This document shows positions 10,101-17,824 of a DNA stretch of 34,406 bases, one piece after another. How positions within the stretch are numbered: the stretch's first letter is position 1; each line of letters opens with the position of its first letter. The notes beneath the pieces are model-generated. The model was not told where the DNA came from. It saw only the letters and a program-made list of their open reading frames with translations, and searched no databases. Made by a program: the position numbers and the translations under genes. The stretch comes from Actinomadura physcomitrii (GTDB lineage Bacteria > Actinomycetota > Actinomycetes > Streptosporangiales > Streptosporangiaceae). The stretch lies in NCBI RefSeq assembly GCF_008923205.2, contig NZ_WBMS02000068.1, positions 1-34,406 on the forward strand. The letters are read 5' to 3'.

Positions 10101-10418
10101 CCGCTCGAAACCGCGGACCTCGACAGGAAGCCGACGGTAGAGGTCGAGGGACAGCCGCCAGTATCCACGCCGGCCCATGTCACCCATCCGGTGCCTGACC
10201 CTGCGCACCACCGGCTGAAGTTCGGGCTCCACGACCACATACCCGGACAGGATCGGCCACAATGCCCCGATCGGCTCGCCTTCGAAATGGCGGTGCAGAA
10301 AGTGCAAGCCGAGTTCGAGCGCCGCCAGGTCACGGGCCGTCAGACGCCCGTCCGGTAGGACACCGCCGGCCTGCAACTCGGTCACCAGCTCGCGGCACCA
10401 TGACGAATGGTCCCTCAC
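7119..10418 (-). CDS. DinG-like Fe-S helicase of PIWI-RE system
   Basis: A 1099-residue superfamily 2 helicase. Walker A is GLMNSGKST (Lys about 270), Walker B is IIIDEADN (about 450) and the late helicase motif is QTIGRSIRG (about 1008). Four cysteines at about 355, 378, 394 and 400 lie between Walker A and the DEAD box, as in the Fe-S cluster domain of XPD/DinG helicases. The first 230 or so residues are not helicase and probably are the extra module (Z-type) described for PIWI-RE helicases. Walker A has Met-Asn-Ser where classic helicases have a Gly/Thr-rich loop, but keeps GKS. The start is GTG, overlapping the upstream nuclease stop as GTGA. Expected role: unwinding DNA or R-loops for the PIWI-RE complex. 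Confidence 0.82.
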   Translation of the reverse strand: MRDHSSWCRELVTELQAGGVLPDGRLTARDLAALELGLHFLHRHFEGEPIGALWPILSGYVVVEPELQPVVRRVRHRMGDMGRRGYWRLSLDLYRRLPVEVRGFERTDDPTKKINDQTCFVPRRSSVCPERFGRYEAALTDPVPYTLEPPRPQAKPGEVYTFLRRDKVEERIRIPEDVEVLPPPLALTPRRQREREAWRISFEDDLVKVAERFDMALADQPEVANRNWVDRLRKIVFCAVDEDTGKLVEMPASFGINGVEHMVGLMNSGKSTLADLITGDRVEKGFHVTLVVGSVTDVYAKVSFLRSVGIDAVPLVGKNSRTEHAARYWRSTLATSASVFPADQDPAADFVNTVCLLDPLREANHPGWAPLSPDSFPCRGALRSADGEGKLHDCPLLAVCPHQETERRIARAQVWVTTAPGLVASRAEPTEAKMRWLEACQHHSDLIIIDEADNVQQDLDDRFVQYETLVAPGEGWTDRTTIGKVGGFDRVGRRQLRDRKVRHFNDYDRIHQHAIDKLYELVLNDEGLYEVIGKAPFTGFSLLLQVARIMHGLPLKRMDDNAALEDAADDFFRQHLEILTEGVLPAVPDEIAPMVTALQADIPDEDAIDELISDWLMEHAPQRQRDHVRANNAMLAMLLQAGFWASRITTSFFEMSTLYPAVAESLPLDDEDTFWRQQPPRDYQPLIPEAPMGNLLALQWLPNRLGDTGALRVMWIRGVGRWLLHHMHDLLEPEGIQGPHVVLTSATSWAPGSSFYHVPIAPSAVLREPVEDREALARSKLWFRKSLSPDGKKAIAVSGRQGAERNDALRQLVSGICLPRPGAVVSLLEQVRADLAEDRKQVLFVVLSGAEAKLVAEHINLRTPYSARNVTPDANDPGQYGLHRRMITKFPESGDDILVAAEMAIQRGYNILNANRTAALGAVFYLARIHPPPTDPKFPLSLINQRAMTHLLNPAGSSVPLSSVAEAAKELGNKARADWYNLMSRPVFFRRLDDRTERPAFVANALVPMGQTIGRSIRGHQPTHVILTDAAFAPRHANPNEQAPDTPRTSLIVAADHHLRRLLAEPTDTASPERIRDHAIAEATWGLLGDLFRNRDMGH

Positions 10419-11647
10419 CGCTCTGCCACCTCCCTTGCCATGGCGATAACGCGCGCGACGAAAGCGTCCTCGCTGACCACCGAGACGCCTGACATCCGCC
10501 CCTGCAACTCCGTGGTCAGATCAGCCACATAGCCCGGCTGATCGGCACGATGTTTGGGCAACACCAGGAACCGCCGGTCGCATGGCGGATCGGATCGCCA
10601 GGTGAACCCGAGCCCCAGCAGTCCCGGACTGGACTGATCCTTGGCGTCGGCGCCCCACACCTCGACCACCCCAGATCTGGACAGGAACGACACGCGGATG
10701 TCGTAGGCGTCCAACCCCGGCCATGGCTCCACGTTGATGGTGCCCTCCGCCTGCACGTCAGCGAGCCGGTCCAAAACCCTGGCCTCCACCAATCCAGGAT
10801 CGTGAAAGAACCTCCGCGTCGCACGGTGCTGGACGTAGTAGCCACCCACCGCTTCGATGTTGAAACTGGTCGGGCTCCCCGAGCAGCCCGCGGTGCCGCA
10901 GTCACCGACGCCCCGCTGTGTCGGATTGTTGCATCCGTCGCAAACGCCGATGGTGACCGGTCCCTGAGCCGCCCGGCGCGTATAGGCCGCCTGGATGAAA
11001 CGCTGAACAATCGGCTGGCCGTTGCTCCCTCGCTTGGGAAACTGGCTGATCAGGCGCCGTGCCTGTGCTTCAGTCAGGACCGGCTTGTCGATGAGGAGCC
11101 GACGAAGCTGGCAATAGCGCGCTTGGAGGTCCTCCTCATCCTCGGCGTTCATCTCCGCCACGAGCATCAGCTCACGGAACACCTGGTTCTCCACGAGTTC
11201 GGCCTCAACGTCCCGCACCGACAGCCGCGCCGCCTGCTCGGCCAGCGGCGTCAGCTCGTCGTCATCCAGCAGGCTCTGCTCCAGATCGGCCACAGACAGA
11301 CGAAGCCTGATCGGCCACTCGCTGAACGGCGTCCGACACAGCTCGAACAACGCCAGATCGTTTCGCGGCGGAATCTGCCCGGCGGTGTGGAACCGCCACC
11401 ACAACCGTGTCATCCCCGATCGCCACGGCACCGGAAGTAACCCCTGCTCCGCCGACGTCCGGGTCAGGTACTCGCCGGCATCCATACGCCGCCGATCGTC
11501 CCTGATCCGCGCGAGCCCCGCCGCCAGCAACATCACGGTGAGGTAATCGCCATCCTCTTGCCGGAACGATGATCCTTCGGCCCAGCCGACGTCCCTGGCC
11601 GGCTCGGCCCCATCCTCATTCTCGGAGATGGTCACTCTGACACCCAC
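10415..11647 (-). CDS. PIWI-RE-associated PD-(D/E)XK endonuclease
   Basis: A 410-residue protein opening the PIWI-RE operon. A zinc-ribbon-like set of cysteines (CDGC then DCGTAGC; residues about 236, 239, 250, 255) precedes a restriction-endonuclease-fold core: YDIRV, then a strand ending VEVWGADAKD, giving a D...DxK signature with Lys about 336. Residues 1-200 are helical and may bind the partner proteins. Order nuclease-helicase-PIWI-RE, tight overlaps and shared strand match the three-component arrangement described for PIWI-RE systems. The annotated start is GTG at 11647; a second GTG at 11635, about 10 nt after GAGGTGG, is equally plausible and removes only four residues. Confidence 0.78.
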   Translation of the reverse strand: MGVRVTISENEDGAEPARDVGWAEGSSFRQEDGDYLTVMLLAAGLARIRDDRRRMDAGEYLTRTSAEQGLLPVPWRSGMTRLWWRFHTAGQIPPRNDLALFELCRTPFSEWPIRLRLSVADLEQSLLDDDELTPLAEQAARLSVRDVEAELVENQVFRELMLVAEMNAEDEEDLQARYCQLRRLLIDKPVLTEAQARRLISQFPKRGSNGQPIVQRFIQAAYTRRAAQGPVTIGVCDGCNNPTQRGVGDCGTAGCSGSPTSFNIEAVGGYYVQHRATRRFFHDPGLVEARVLDRLADVQAEGTINVEPWPGLDAYDIRVSFLSRSGVVEVWGADAKDQSSPGLLGLGFTWRSDPPCDRRFLVLPKHRADQPGYVADLTTELQGRMSGVSVVSEDAFVARVIAMAREVAER

Positions 11648-12009
11648 CTCATCACGAGTCCATGCGCGACGTCGCCTGGAGCGGGCGACGTCAATGTCGC
11701 CAAGCGCGAGCGCTCAGCAAAGTCGTCCATGCTTCTGTGTGATCTTGAGGAGGTCGCCACGGCAGGCCGACGACTCGATCTCTCGTGCTCGACCTCCATC
11801 CGGCGCGCCGACGCTGCTGTCAGGCCGAGCCGGCTGAGCGCAACCAACGTACGCCGCCCCACCGACAAAGCGCCGGACAGAGACGAACCCGAGGCACCCA
11901 GCGCCCGGCATTCACCGTTCTGGGCCACCTACCCCATCGGAGACTCCGCTCTGACGGTCCACACTCAGCAGGCGCAATCGGTTGAAAATAGGTACCGCGG
12001 AACGCATTC
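11648..12009. other. Gap upstream of PIWI-RE operon
   Basis: No convincing gene. The minus strand must hold the PIWI-RE operon promoter; I could not fix -35/-10 boxes. An AT-richer patch (GGTTGAAAATAGGTACC, about 11979-11995) lies just left of the CRISPR-like repeats and could be what is left of a leader. Confidence 0.4.
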
Positions 12010-12099
12010 GCCCATCTCGGACACGCGGGGATGGTCCCGGGACGGTGGAGACGGAGCGGCAGGTGGCTCCCTGCTCCCCGCGCACGCGGGGTGGCCGGC
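12010..12099 (+). CRISPR. Fossil type I-E-like CRISPR unit (repeat-spacer-repeat)
   Basis: Repeat copy 1 at 12010-12038 keeps the right part of an actinobacterial type I-E repeat (ACACGCGGGGATGGTCCC) but has a decayed left part. Copy 2 at 12071-12099 keeps the left part and stem (CTGCTCCCCGCGCACGCGGGG) but has a decayed right part (TGGCCGGC). They are both 29 nt and separated by exactly 32 nt (12039-12070), the standard type I-E spacer length. No further repeat is found at the expected 61-nt step on either side, and no cas gene is in the window. Resemblance to the repeat family is from memory of such repeats, not a search. Confidence 0.55.
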
Positions 12100-12345
12100 C
12101 CCGGCATGAAGTCCGCTGGCATACCTCTTCTGAGCAACCGGTTTGGACACGATGTCATCCCCGCCATGGGAGATCACCCGCCGGTCGCAAGCACACCCAC
12201 TGCGGCAAGGATGAGCTCGGCTGGCATCGCGTGTATGGCCTTGGGGGAAGGCCGTGCCGCCGGGCTGCGGCTCTCGACGCTGGTGACGCCGTATCGGATG
12301 GTCAGATGCCCGGGATTGACCCCTTTCCAAATCGGAGGTGTGCCG
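12100..12345. other. Gap between CRISPR fossil and TPR pseudogene
   Basis: About 245 nt without a recognisable gene, RNA or repeat. Short open frames on both strands are not supported by a ribosome site or by family resemblance. Confidence 0.35.
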
Positions 12346-14101
12346 TCATGAGGCGACCTCATTGATCGTCTGTAACCTTATCGCAATGGATTCCGCTTCG
12401 GGGACGCCGAGTTCCTCGAAAATCTACAGGGCTTGGCGCCAGTGGATGCGCGCGGCCTGCTCTCCTTGAAGGTGCAGGACCGTTGCGGCGATGCCCTCGT
12501 GCGCCTTGGCCTGCTGGTACGGAACGCTGATGTCGAGGGCCTTGTGGTAATGGTCGAGGGCCAACGGGTAACGGCCGCAGGCCTGATGGGCATCCGCCAT
12601 CCCGCGCAGGGCCTGTAGCTGCTGGTACGGATCGCCGACGTCCCGGGCGGCGCCCTCGGCCTGTTGGTGGTGGACGAGTGCTTCGCTGGGGCGCCCCATC
12701 AGCAGGTAGACGGCCCCGATGCTGTTGAGCGCGTCGGCGGTGTTCCGCCGGTCGCCGATCTCGCGGAACACTGTGATCGCCTCGCGGTAGCAGCGCAACG
12801 CACTCGGGTAATCCACCTTGTAGTGGTGGACGCCTCCGATGTTGTTCTTGAGGATCGCTTCGTTCTGTACCCCGCCGATCTGTTTGAAGATCGCGCTCGA
12901 CTCCTCGTAATAGCGGACGGCGTCACGGTGGAAGCCGCGTTGCCGCTGGACGTTTCCGAGATTGTTGAGGACCATCGCCTCGCGACGCCGATCCCCTGAC
13001 CTGCGGCACATGTCCAGGGAGAAGTTCAGGTGCTGTAAGGCGTCCCCGTAGCGGCCGAGATGCCACAGTGCGATGGCGGCGTATCCGAGTGAGTCCGCCT
13101 CGCCGTGTGGATCGCCGGCCTTTCGGTGGAGGTCCTGCGCCTCCTGGTGGTGGGCCAGAGCCTCGCGGTAGCGGGCGGTGGTCCACAGAACGATGCCGAT
13201 GCGGTCCAGAGTCTTGGCCTCGGCCCGCCGATCGCCCGAGGAGCGGAAAATGGATAACGCCTCGGTGGCGTGCTCCAGTGCGGCGGCATGGTGACCGATT
13301 CGGAACCGCGTGAAGCTCAACTCGAAGAGCGCCTGGGCGAGCGTTGCCGGGCTCAAGGTCTCACGGGCCGCTCGCACGGCCGTCTCCTGAGCCCTGCCCG
13401 CGTCCTCACGGCGTCCCTGGGTTTCGAGGAATTGGGAGAGAGCATGCACCAGCAGCGCGCCGTTCTCCTTCATCTCGTGCTCGATGGCATGGTCGGCCAG
13501 CATCAGGCAGTTGCGCCATTCCCGTTGGAACCACGTGGAAGCGTCGGCGGGGCCTGCCCAGAGCCACCCGTTCCAGCGCTTCCGATCGTGGTCGGGCGGG
13601 GTCCGCGTGCTGCCGAGGGCATCTGAGAGACCGCGCCTGTGCCGGTGTGGATAGAGCAAGTGGTCGGCCTGGTCGGCCCATCGCAGGTAGTGGCGCACCA
13701 GCCGAGAGAGCACCTGTCTGAGTTCGTCACGGGAATCCTCCTCGAACGCCCGGGCACGGGCGAATCCCCGCACGATGTCGTGCATGCGCACATTCTCCGG
13801 TCCCTGCACATGGAGAAGATGATGATCGACGAGCACCTCGAACTCCGCCGACACCTCCGCGGCCGGCCGGGCGACGAGGGCCGTCGCGGCGTCCACGGTG
13901 ATGTCCGGGCAGGGGCTCCAGCCCAACTGCCGAAAGAGGCGTCGTTGCTCGTCGGTGAGGGCTCGGTAGGAACGGTCGAAGGCCGCCCTCGCCAGCGATT
14001 CGTCCAGGTCGCCACCGTCGTCCGGACCGTTCCCGGGCCCCCGGTACGGCTGGTGGGGTTCCCCCGGCCGCTCGCCAGCACGGCCTTCGATTGCTTTCGC
14101 G
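12346..14101 (-). pseudogene. NB-ARC/TPR (AfsR/STAND-like) protein, N-terminally truncated, amber-interrupted
   Basis: The open frame enters from the insertion sequence at 14101 and first encodes the end of an NB-ARC NTPase region (SLARAAFDRSYRALTDEQRRL..., then a winged-helix-like VDHHLLHVQ...RMHDIVRGFARA). It continues into at least six tetratricopeptide repeats (ALEHATEALSIFRSSGD, ALAHHQEAQDLHRKAGD, ALQHLNFSLDMCRRSGD and so on). The P-loop half is absent: the insertion sequence ends exactly here and nothing resembling the missing part lies beyond it. A TAG at 12424-12426 interrupts the family's normal C-terminal phrase (RQAL-stop-IFEELGVPEAES), after which the frame runs to TGA at 12346. 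Intact relatives are signal-sensing STAND NTPases, some of them regulators, some anti-phage sensors; this copy should be dead. Confidence 0.75.
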
Positions 14102-15321
14102 TGTGGGGATTCAATATCCGGATTCTGGCTTTGGCCTGGGGCCCGGTGTCGCTTCAGACGTGGTGATCGCTATGCGGCGTTGCGGTATTCGTTGATCACA
14201 CCGCCGAGGAGGCGTGTCCGGCGGATGGCGGTGTTGCTGCTGATGGGAGTCGGTTCGGGCGGAGGAGTAGGTGGTTGTTGTCCCAGGGAGCGATGCGGAC
14301 GGTGACCGTTGAAATGATCGGCGTAGATCATGAGTACGGCTTCCAGATGGCGTCGGGAGAAGATCAGTAACCGGTCGGTGCACTCGCGGCGGACGCTACC
14401 GACCCACCGCTCGGCGAAGGCGTTTGCTCGTGGGCTTTGAGGTGGTGTCCGCAGTACGGTGATCCCGGCCGCTGCGAACACGGCGTCGAAGGAGTCGGTG
14501 AACTTGGTGTCCCGGTCGCGGACGAGGAAGCGGAAACGCTGAGCGCTCTCGTCAAGGTCCATCAGCAGATTCCGGGCCTGCTGTGTCACCCAGGCGCCCG
14601 TCGGGTTGCGGGTGGAGCCCAGCACGTGGACCCTGCGGGTGGCGATCTCCACCACGAAGAACACGTAGATCCGCTGGAGGAAGACGGTATCGACGGTGAA
14701 GAAATCGCAGGCCAGAACACCGGAGGCCTGGGCACGCAGAAACATGGTCCAGGACGCGTCGGTCCGTCGCGGTGCCGGATCGACACCGGCGCGGCGCATG
14801 ACCCGCCACACCGTGGCCGCCGACACCTGGTAACCGAGCCCGATCAACTCACCGTGGATGCGGCGGTGGCCCCATCCCGGGTTCTCGCCCGCCAGTTGCA
14901 GCGCCAGCCGGCGGATTTCCCGCTGGACCGGTGGCCGGCCGGGCGCCTTACGCGGATAGGTCCACTTCCTGGCGACCAGTTCCCGATGCCACCGCAGCAA
15001 CGTCGCGGGCGTCACCATGAACGTGTTCCAGCGTGCCCGGGGTAGCAGCCGCGACAACGCGGCCAGCAGGACCCGATCGGCCGGCTGGAGAGCAGGACGG
15101 TTCACCTGCCGCCGCAACACCGCAAGCTGGTGACGTAACACCAGGATCTCGACGTCCTTGGCCGCCTCCCCGCGGAGCCGAAGCAGCATCACGCCCAGCG
15201 AGTTGCGCGTCAGGTCGTACAACAGCGACCACACCATAGCGACCCAGCCTGCCCGACCACAGCATGATCCCGCCCGGGAACCAGCAGGTCAGGCCCCGAA
15301 CCGGGATAATGAAGCCCCACA
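14102..15321 (-). mobile_element. Insertion sequence (IS3/IS481 superfamily) with terminal inverted repeats
   Basis: Left end TGTGGGGATTCAATATCCGG (from 14102) matches the reverse complement of the right end, TGTGGGGCTTCATTATCCCG (up to 15321), and similarity continues for about 27 nt per end. It encloses a single transposase gene, about 1220 bp in all. I see no clear target-site duplication (flanks TTCGCG and GGTTCAC), so one end may have been rearranged. It truncates the NB-ARC/TPR gene on its left. Confidence 0.7.
14170..15237 (-). CDS. Transposase with rve integrase core
   Basis: A 355-residue DDE transposase. An N-terminal helix-turn-helix region (ILVLRHQLAVLRRQ; about 30-150) precedes an HTH_21-like segment (GWGHRRIHGELIGLGYQVS) and the integrase core: Asp in LACDFFTVD (about 176), Asp in RDRDTKF (about 242) and Glu in NAFAERWVGSVRRE (about 280). 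The closing HFNGHRPHRSLGQQPP is usual for these proteins. The frame is intact from ATG 15237 to TAG, so the element may still be active. Confidence 0.85.
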   Translation of the reverse strand: MVWSLLYDLTRNSLGVMLLRLRGEAAKDVEILVLRHQLAVLRRQVNRPALQPADRVLLAALSRLLPRARWNTFMVTPATLLRWHRELVARKWTYPRKAPGRPPVQREIRRLALQLAGENPGWGHRRIHGELIGLGYQVSAATVWRVMRRAGVDPAPRRTDASWTMFLRAQASGVLACDFFTVDTVFLQRIYVFFVVEIATRRVHVLGSTRNPTGAWVTQQARNLLMDLDESAQRFRFLVRDRDTKFTDSFDAVFAAAGITVLRTPPQSPRANAFAERWVGSVRRECTDRLLIFSRRHLEAVLMIYADHFNGHRPHRSLGQQPPTPPPEPTPISSNTAIRRTRLLGGVINEYRNAA

Positions 15322-15402
15322 GGTTCACGGGTCGGTTCGAGGCAGATTCTCGCAAGCCGCCCCCGCCGCGCACCCGATCGCCCGTTTGTTTGCCCGCACC
15401 GG

Positions 15403-16107
15403 CTACCCGGCGGCGGCGCGCAGGGCCTCGCCCGCGTCCCCGGCGAGGGGTTCGCCGTGGCCGAAGCAGGCGACGTCGGCGTCCAGCCGGGACAGGCGGG
15501 CGAACGTCTCGGCGGCTAGCGGCGGGTCGCAGTTGAAGACGCCGAGGATCACCCGGCCGTCCTCACCGCGGGCGATGGTGTCGCCGGTGAACAGGACGCG
15601 CTCGTCCGGCATGTGGAGGGCGACGCTGCCGGGGGTGTGGCCGGGCGCGCCGACGGCGACGGCCTGCGTGCCGCCGCCGAGGTCGACGACATCACCGTCG
15701 TCGAGTTCCCGGTCGACGCGCACGGGGGCGGGCCGCTCGACGCCGCCGAGGCCAGCCTGCACGCGCTCCCAGATGGGCAGCTCCCAGTCGAGGAGCCGCG
15801 GCGGCGGCCCCTTGCGCTCGCCGCGGATGAACGGGGCGTCCGCGCGGTGCGCGAGGACCTCCACCTCACCCCAGCCGGCGACGTCAGCGGCGGCCCCGAC
15901 ATGGTCCTCATGGAAGTGGGTGAGGAACAGGCGCCGCACCTCCTTAGGGTCGCGGCCGATGGAGCGGACGGCCGCGGCGATGTCCGGCCCGCTGCCGGGG
16001 ATGCCGCTGTCGATGAGGGTGATCCCTTCGGGTGCGTCCCAGATGTAGCACTGCCCGAACGCCAGACGAACCTGGTGGAGCCGCGGGTGCAGCCGAATAA
16101 CGTCCAT
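15403..16107 (-). CDS. MBL-fold metallo-hydrolase
   Basis: A 234-residue metallo-beta-lactamase-fold hydrolase. The zinc ligands are seen in THFHEDH (about residues 63-69), GHTPGSV (His about 155), FTGDT (Asp about 174) and the late GHG (about 218). Length and motif order fit glyoxalase II/quinone-signal-type small hydrolases, but the substrate cannot be read from sequence. Intact, stop TAG. There is no Shine-Dalgarno; the ATG lies 7 nt after a possible -10 box, suggesting a leaderless transcript. Flanked by an insertion sequence and an IS21 remnant, so it is an isolated survivor. Confidence 0.85.
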   Translation of the reverse strand: MDVIRLHPRLHQVRLAFGQCYIWDAPEGITLIDSGIPGSGPDIAAAVRSIGRDPKEVRRLFLTHFHEDHVGAAADVAGWGEVEVLAHRADAPFIRGERKGPPPRLLDWELPIWERVQAGLGGVERPAPVRVDRELDDGDVVDLGGGTQAVAVGAPGHTPGSVALHMPDERVLFTGDTIARGEDGRVILGVFNCDPPLAAETFARLSRLDADVACFGHGEPLAGDAGEALRAAAG

Positions 16108-16114
16108 ACCGCCG

Positions 16115-16120
16115 AACCTA
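16115..16120 (-). promoter_or_regulatory. Possible -10 box (leaderless start) of MBL hydrolase
   Basis: TAGGTT on the minus strand, 7 nt before the ATG at 16107. It fits the TANNNT -10 pattern and spacing of leaderless actinobacterial transcripts, and no ribosome site is present. No matching -35 was found. Confidence 0.3.
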
Positions 16121-16274
16121 GGCGCGCCCCCACCGCACGCCCAGCCGCCTCCGCCCAGAGCAGATCAGCCCACGGCGTAATCCACGCGGCAGCACCGGGT
16201 CGGCTCCGGCCGCGCTCCGCGTTGACTTGGGGGTCGACCAGCATCGGAACTGTGATTCTTGATCTACGGTCCGG

Positions 16275-16883
16275 TTGGGCACCTGGCGCCGCTCCGAACG
16301 CCGGATCAAGGCCGCGCAGTTCCCCCGGGCAGAAGACGTTGCGCGAGTTCGACTTCGCGGCCAGCCCCAACATCGACCCCGCCACCGTCCATACCTGGCC
16401 TCCTGCGAGTGGGTGAGGAAGGGCGAGCCGCTCTGCCTCATCGGCGATTCGGGCACCGGCAAGTCCCACCTGCTCATCGCGCTGGGCACCGAAGCCGCCA
16501 TGGCCGGCTATCGGGTGAAATACACCCTGGCCACCAAGCTGGTCAACGAACTGGTCGAGGCCGCCGACGACAAGCAGCTCAACAAGACCATCGCCAGATA
16601 CGGCCGCGTCGACCTGCTCTGCATCGACGAACTGGGATACATGGAACTCGACCGCCGCGGCGCCGAGCTGCTGTTGCAGGTTCTGACCGAGAGGGAAGAG
16701 AAGAACAGTCTGGCCATCGCCTCCAACGAAGCCTTCAGCGGCTGGGCCAAAACCTTCACCGACCCACGCCTATGCGCCGCCATCGTCGACCGGCTCACCT
16801 TCGGCGGCAACATCATCGAGACCGGCACCGACTCCTACCGGCTCGCCCAGACCCACGCCCGAGCCGAACACACTACCGGCTGA
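16275..16883 (+). pseudogene. istB: IstB-like ATPase of IS21 family, 5'-truncated with two compensating frameshifts
   Basis: Residues RRSERRIKAAQFPR, then CEWVRKGEPLCLIGDSGTGKS (Walker A) and VDLLCIDELGYM (Walker B), are typical of IstB, the transposition helper ATPase of IS21 elements. Between them the normal KTLREFDFAASPNIDPATVHT lies in another frame: an extra base near 16330 (CGGGCAGAAG) shifts the frame, and a lost C near 16402 (CATACCTGGCC) restores it, scrambling about 25 residues. The protein's first part and the istA partner gene are missing. Downstream is a clear terminator. Confidence 0.8.
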
Positions 16884-16910
16884 TCCACTCCAGCCAACGA
16901 CACTCACACC

Positions 16911-16940
16911 AAGGGCGGGACCGCACCGCGGCCCGCCCTT
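16911..16940 (+). terminator. Hairpin terminator after istB
   Basis: AAGGGCGGG (16911-16919) pairs with CCCGCCCTT (16932-16940) around a 12-nt loop. This is a perfect 9-bp GC-rich stem 28 nt after the istB stop, with no strong T run. Confidence 0.55.
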
Positions 16941-17194
16941 CACCCATCCATCTGCACGGCACCGTCGCTGAATCTCATCGACATCACCGCCCCCGCGCCC
17001 CCGCAACCGTCGCTCAAACCGACGCACAAACGTTCCTGCTTCTCGCGGTCGCAACTAGGACGATAATGGCCGAGACCTCCGGGAGTACCTGTGTTTGCCC
17101 GTGTTTGGTTCGGGCATCGACGAACTCAACGACCCGGGTTCTCGCGCCGAGCGTTGCCCGTTCACCGCGCGGGGACGCCGGGCCGTAACGACCT

Positions 17195-17233
17195 CGGTCC
17201 CGGGGCCCGCGGGCGTGCGGGCCCCGGGGACCG
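17195..17233. terminator. Very GC-rich 16-bp hairpin, likely bidirectional terminator
   Basis: CGGTCCCGGGGCCCGC (17195-17210) pairs with GCGGGCCCCGGGGACCG (17217-17233), one G bulged, around a 6-nt loop; TTCTTGT follows on the plus strand. It lies between the convergent istB remnant and the minus-strand genes ending at 17296. The rest of 16941-17294 shows no gene. Confidence 0.55.
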
Positions 17234-17295
17234 TTCTTGTCTCCAGCCCCGCCGACAGTTCGTCTCGGCGAACTCGGCGCGGCCGCCGCGACGGT

Positions 17296-17610
17296 TCAGT
17301 GTTCGATGATCGGGCGGGTTTGCGCGGCGGGTAGCGCGGCCAGGTTGCCGACGCTGTCGGCGGTTCGGCGCGGACGTGCGCGACGTCGTCCAGGACGTAC
17401 ACCTCGATGTAGCGGCGGGATCCGCCGTTGCGGCGGTTGGGGTAGGCGGGCGAGGGGTCGCCGACCTGGACGCGGTCGGCGGTGGCGGCGGGGGAGCTGT
17501 TCGGCGAGCAACTCGGCCACCAGGCGTACGTCGTCATCGTCGCCCGACAGCCGCACCTTCACCGGCCGCACCGGCGGCTGGCTCGGCGGCCGGGGATGGG
17601 GCCGGGTCAT
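17296..17610 (-). pseudogene. Small conserved integrative-element protein, two frameshifts
   Basis: It begins ATG at 17610 (MTRPHPRPPSQPPVRP), encodes VKVRLSGDDDDVRLVAELL, then the expected continuation DRVQVGDPSPAYPNRRNG and RYIEVYVL appears in another frame, and the end ADSVGNLAALPAAQ returns to the first frame before the stop at 17296. The pattern (a short strand-rich protein ending in PYPNRR...R-Y-EV-V) recalls small hypothetical proteins next to Prim-Pol genes in actinomycete integrative elements. ATGA overlap with the upstream Cys-rich gene shows they once were an operon. Confidence 0.55.
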
Positions 17611-17801
17611 CGGTTCGCCATCCCGTGGTCGGCGAGGGCGGAGAGGCACGCGCGGTGCCGGGTCGTGGGGTGCTGCGATCGGGGGAGCGGGTGGCAGCCG
17701 ATGCGGCACACGTCGCACTGCAGGTCCTCGGCGGTCGCGGGACGGCTGCAGGCCGCGCCCTGCGTGCCGTCCGGAGCGCGGCGCTCGCACCGGCAGTGCA
17801 C
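17607..17801 (-). CDS. Small cysteine-rich protein of integrative-element remnant
   Basis: 64 residues from GTG 17801. Cysteines occur as HCRCER, a lone Cys about 15 residues on, and CDVCRIGC, plus a later one (RACLSAL), suggesting a zinc-binding fold. Its stop overlaps the next start (ATGA). I do not recognise a named family; the setting (downstream of a Prim-Pol remnant) suggests an element accessory gene. The frame is intact, but expression is doubtful because the operon upstream is broken. Confidence 0.45.
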   Translation of the reverse strand: MHCRCERRAPDGTQGAACSRPATAEDLQCDVCRIGCHPLPRSQHPTTRHRACLSALADHGMANR

Positions 17802-17824
17802 GGCCCGGCGGCCCGCCGCCGGGC

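Noticed and set aside
15549..16469. A 306-codon frame overlapping the MBL hydrolase
   Set aside because: Same strand, different frame, Ser/Arg/Pro-rich shadow of the hydrolase.
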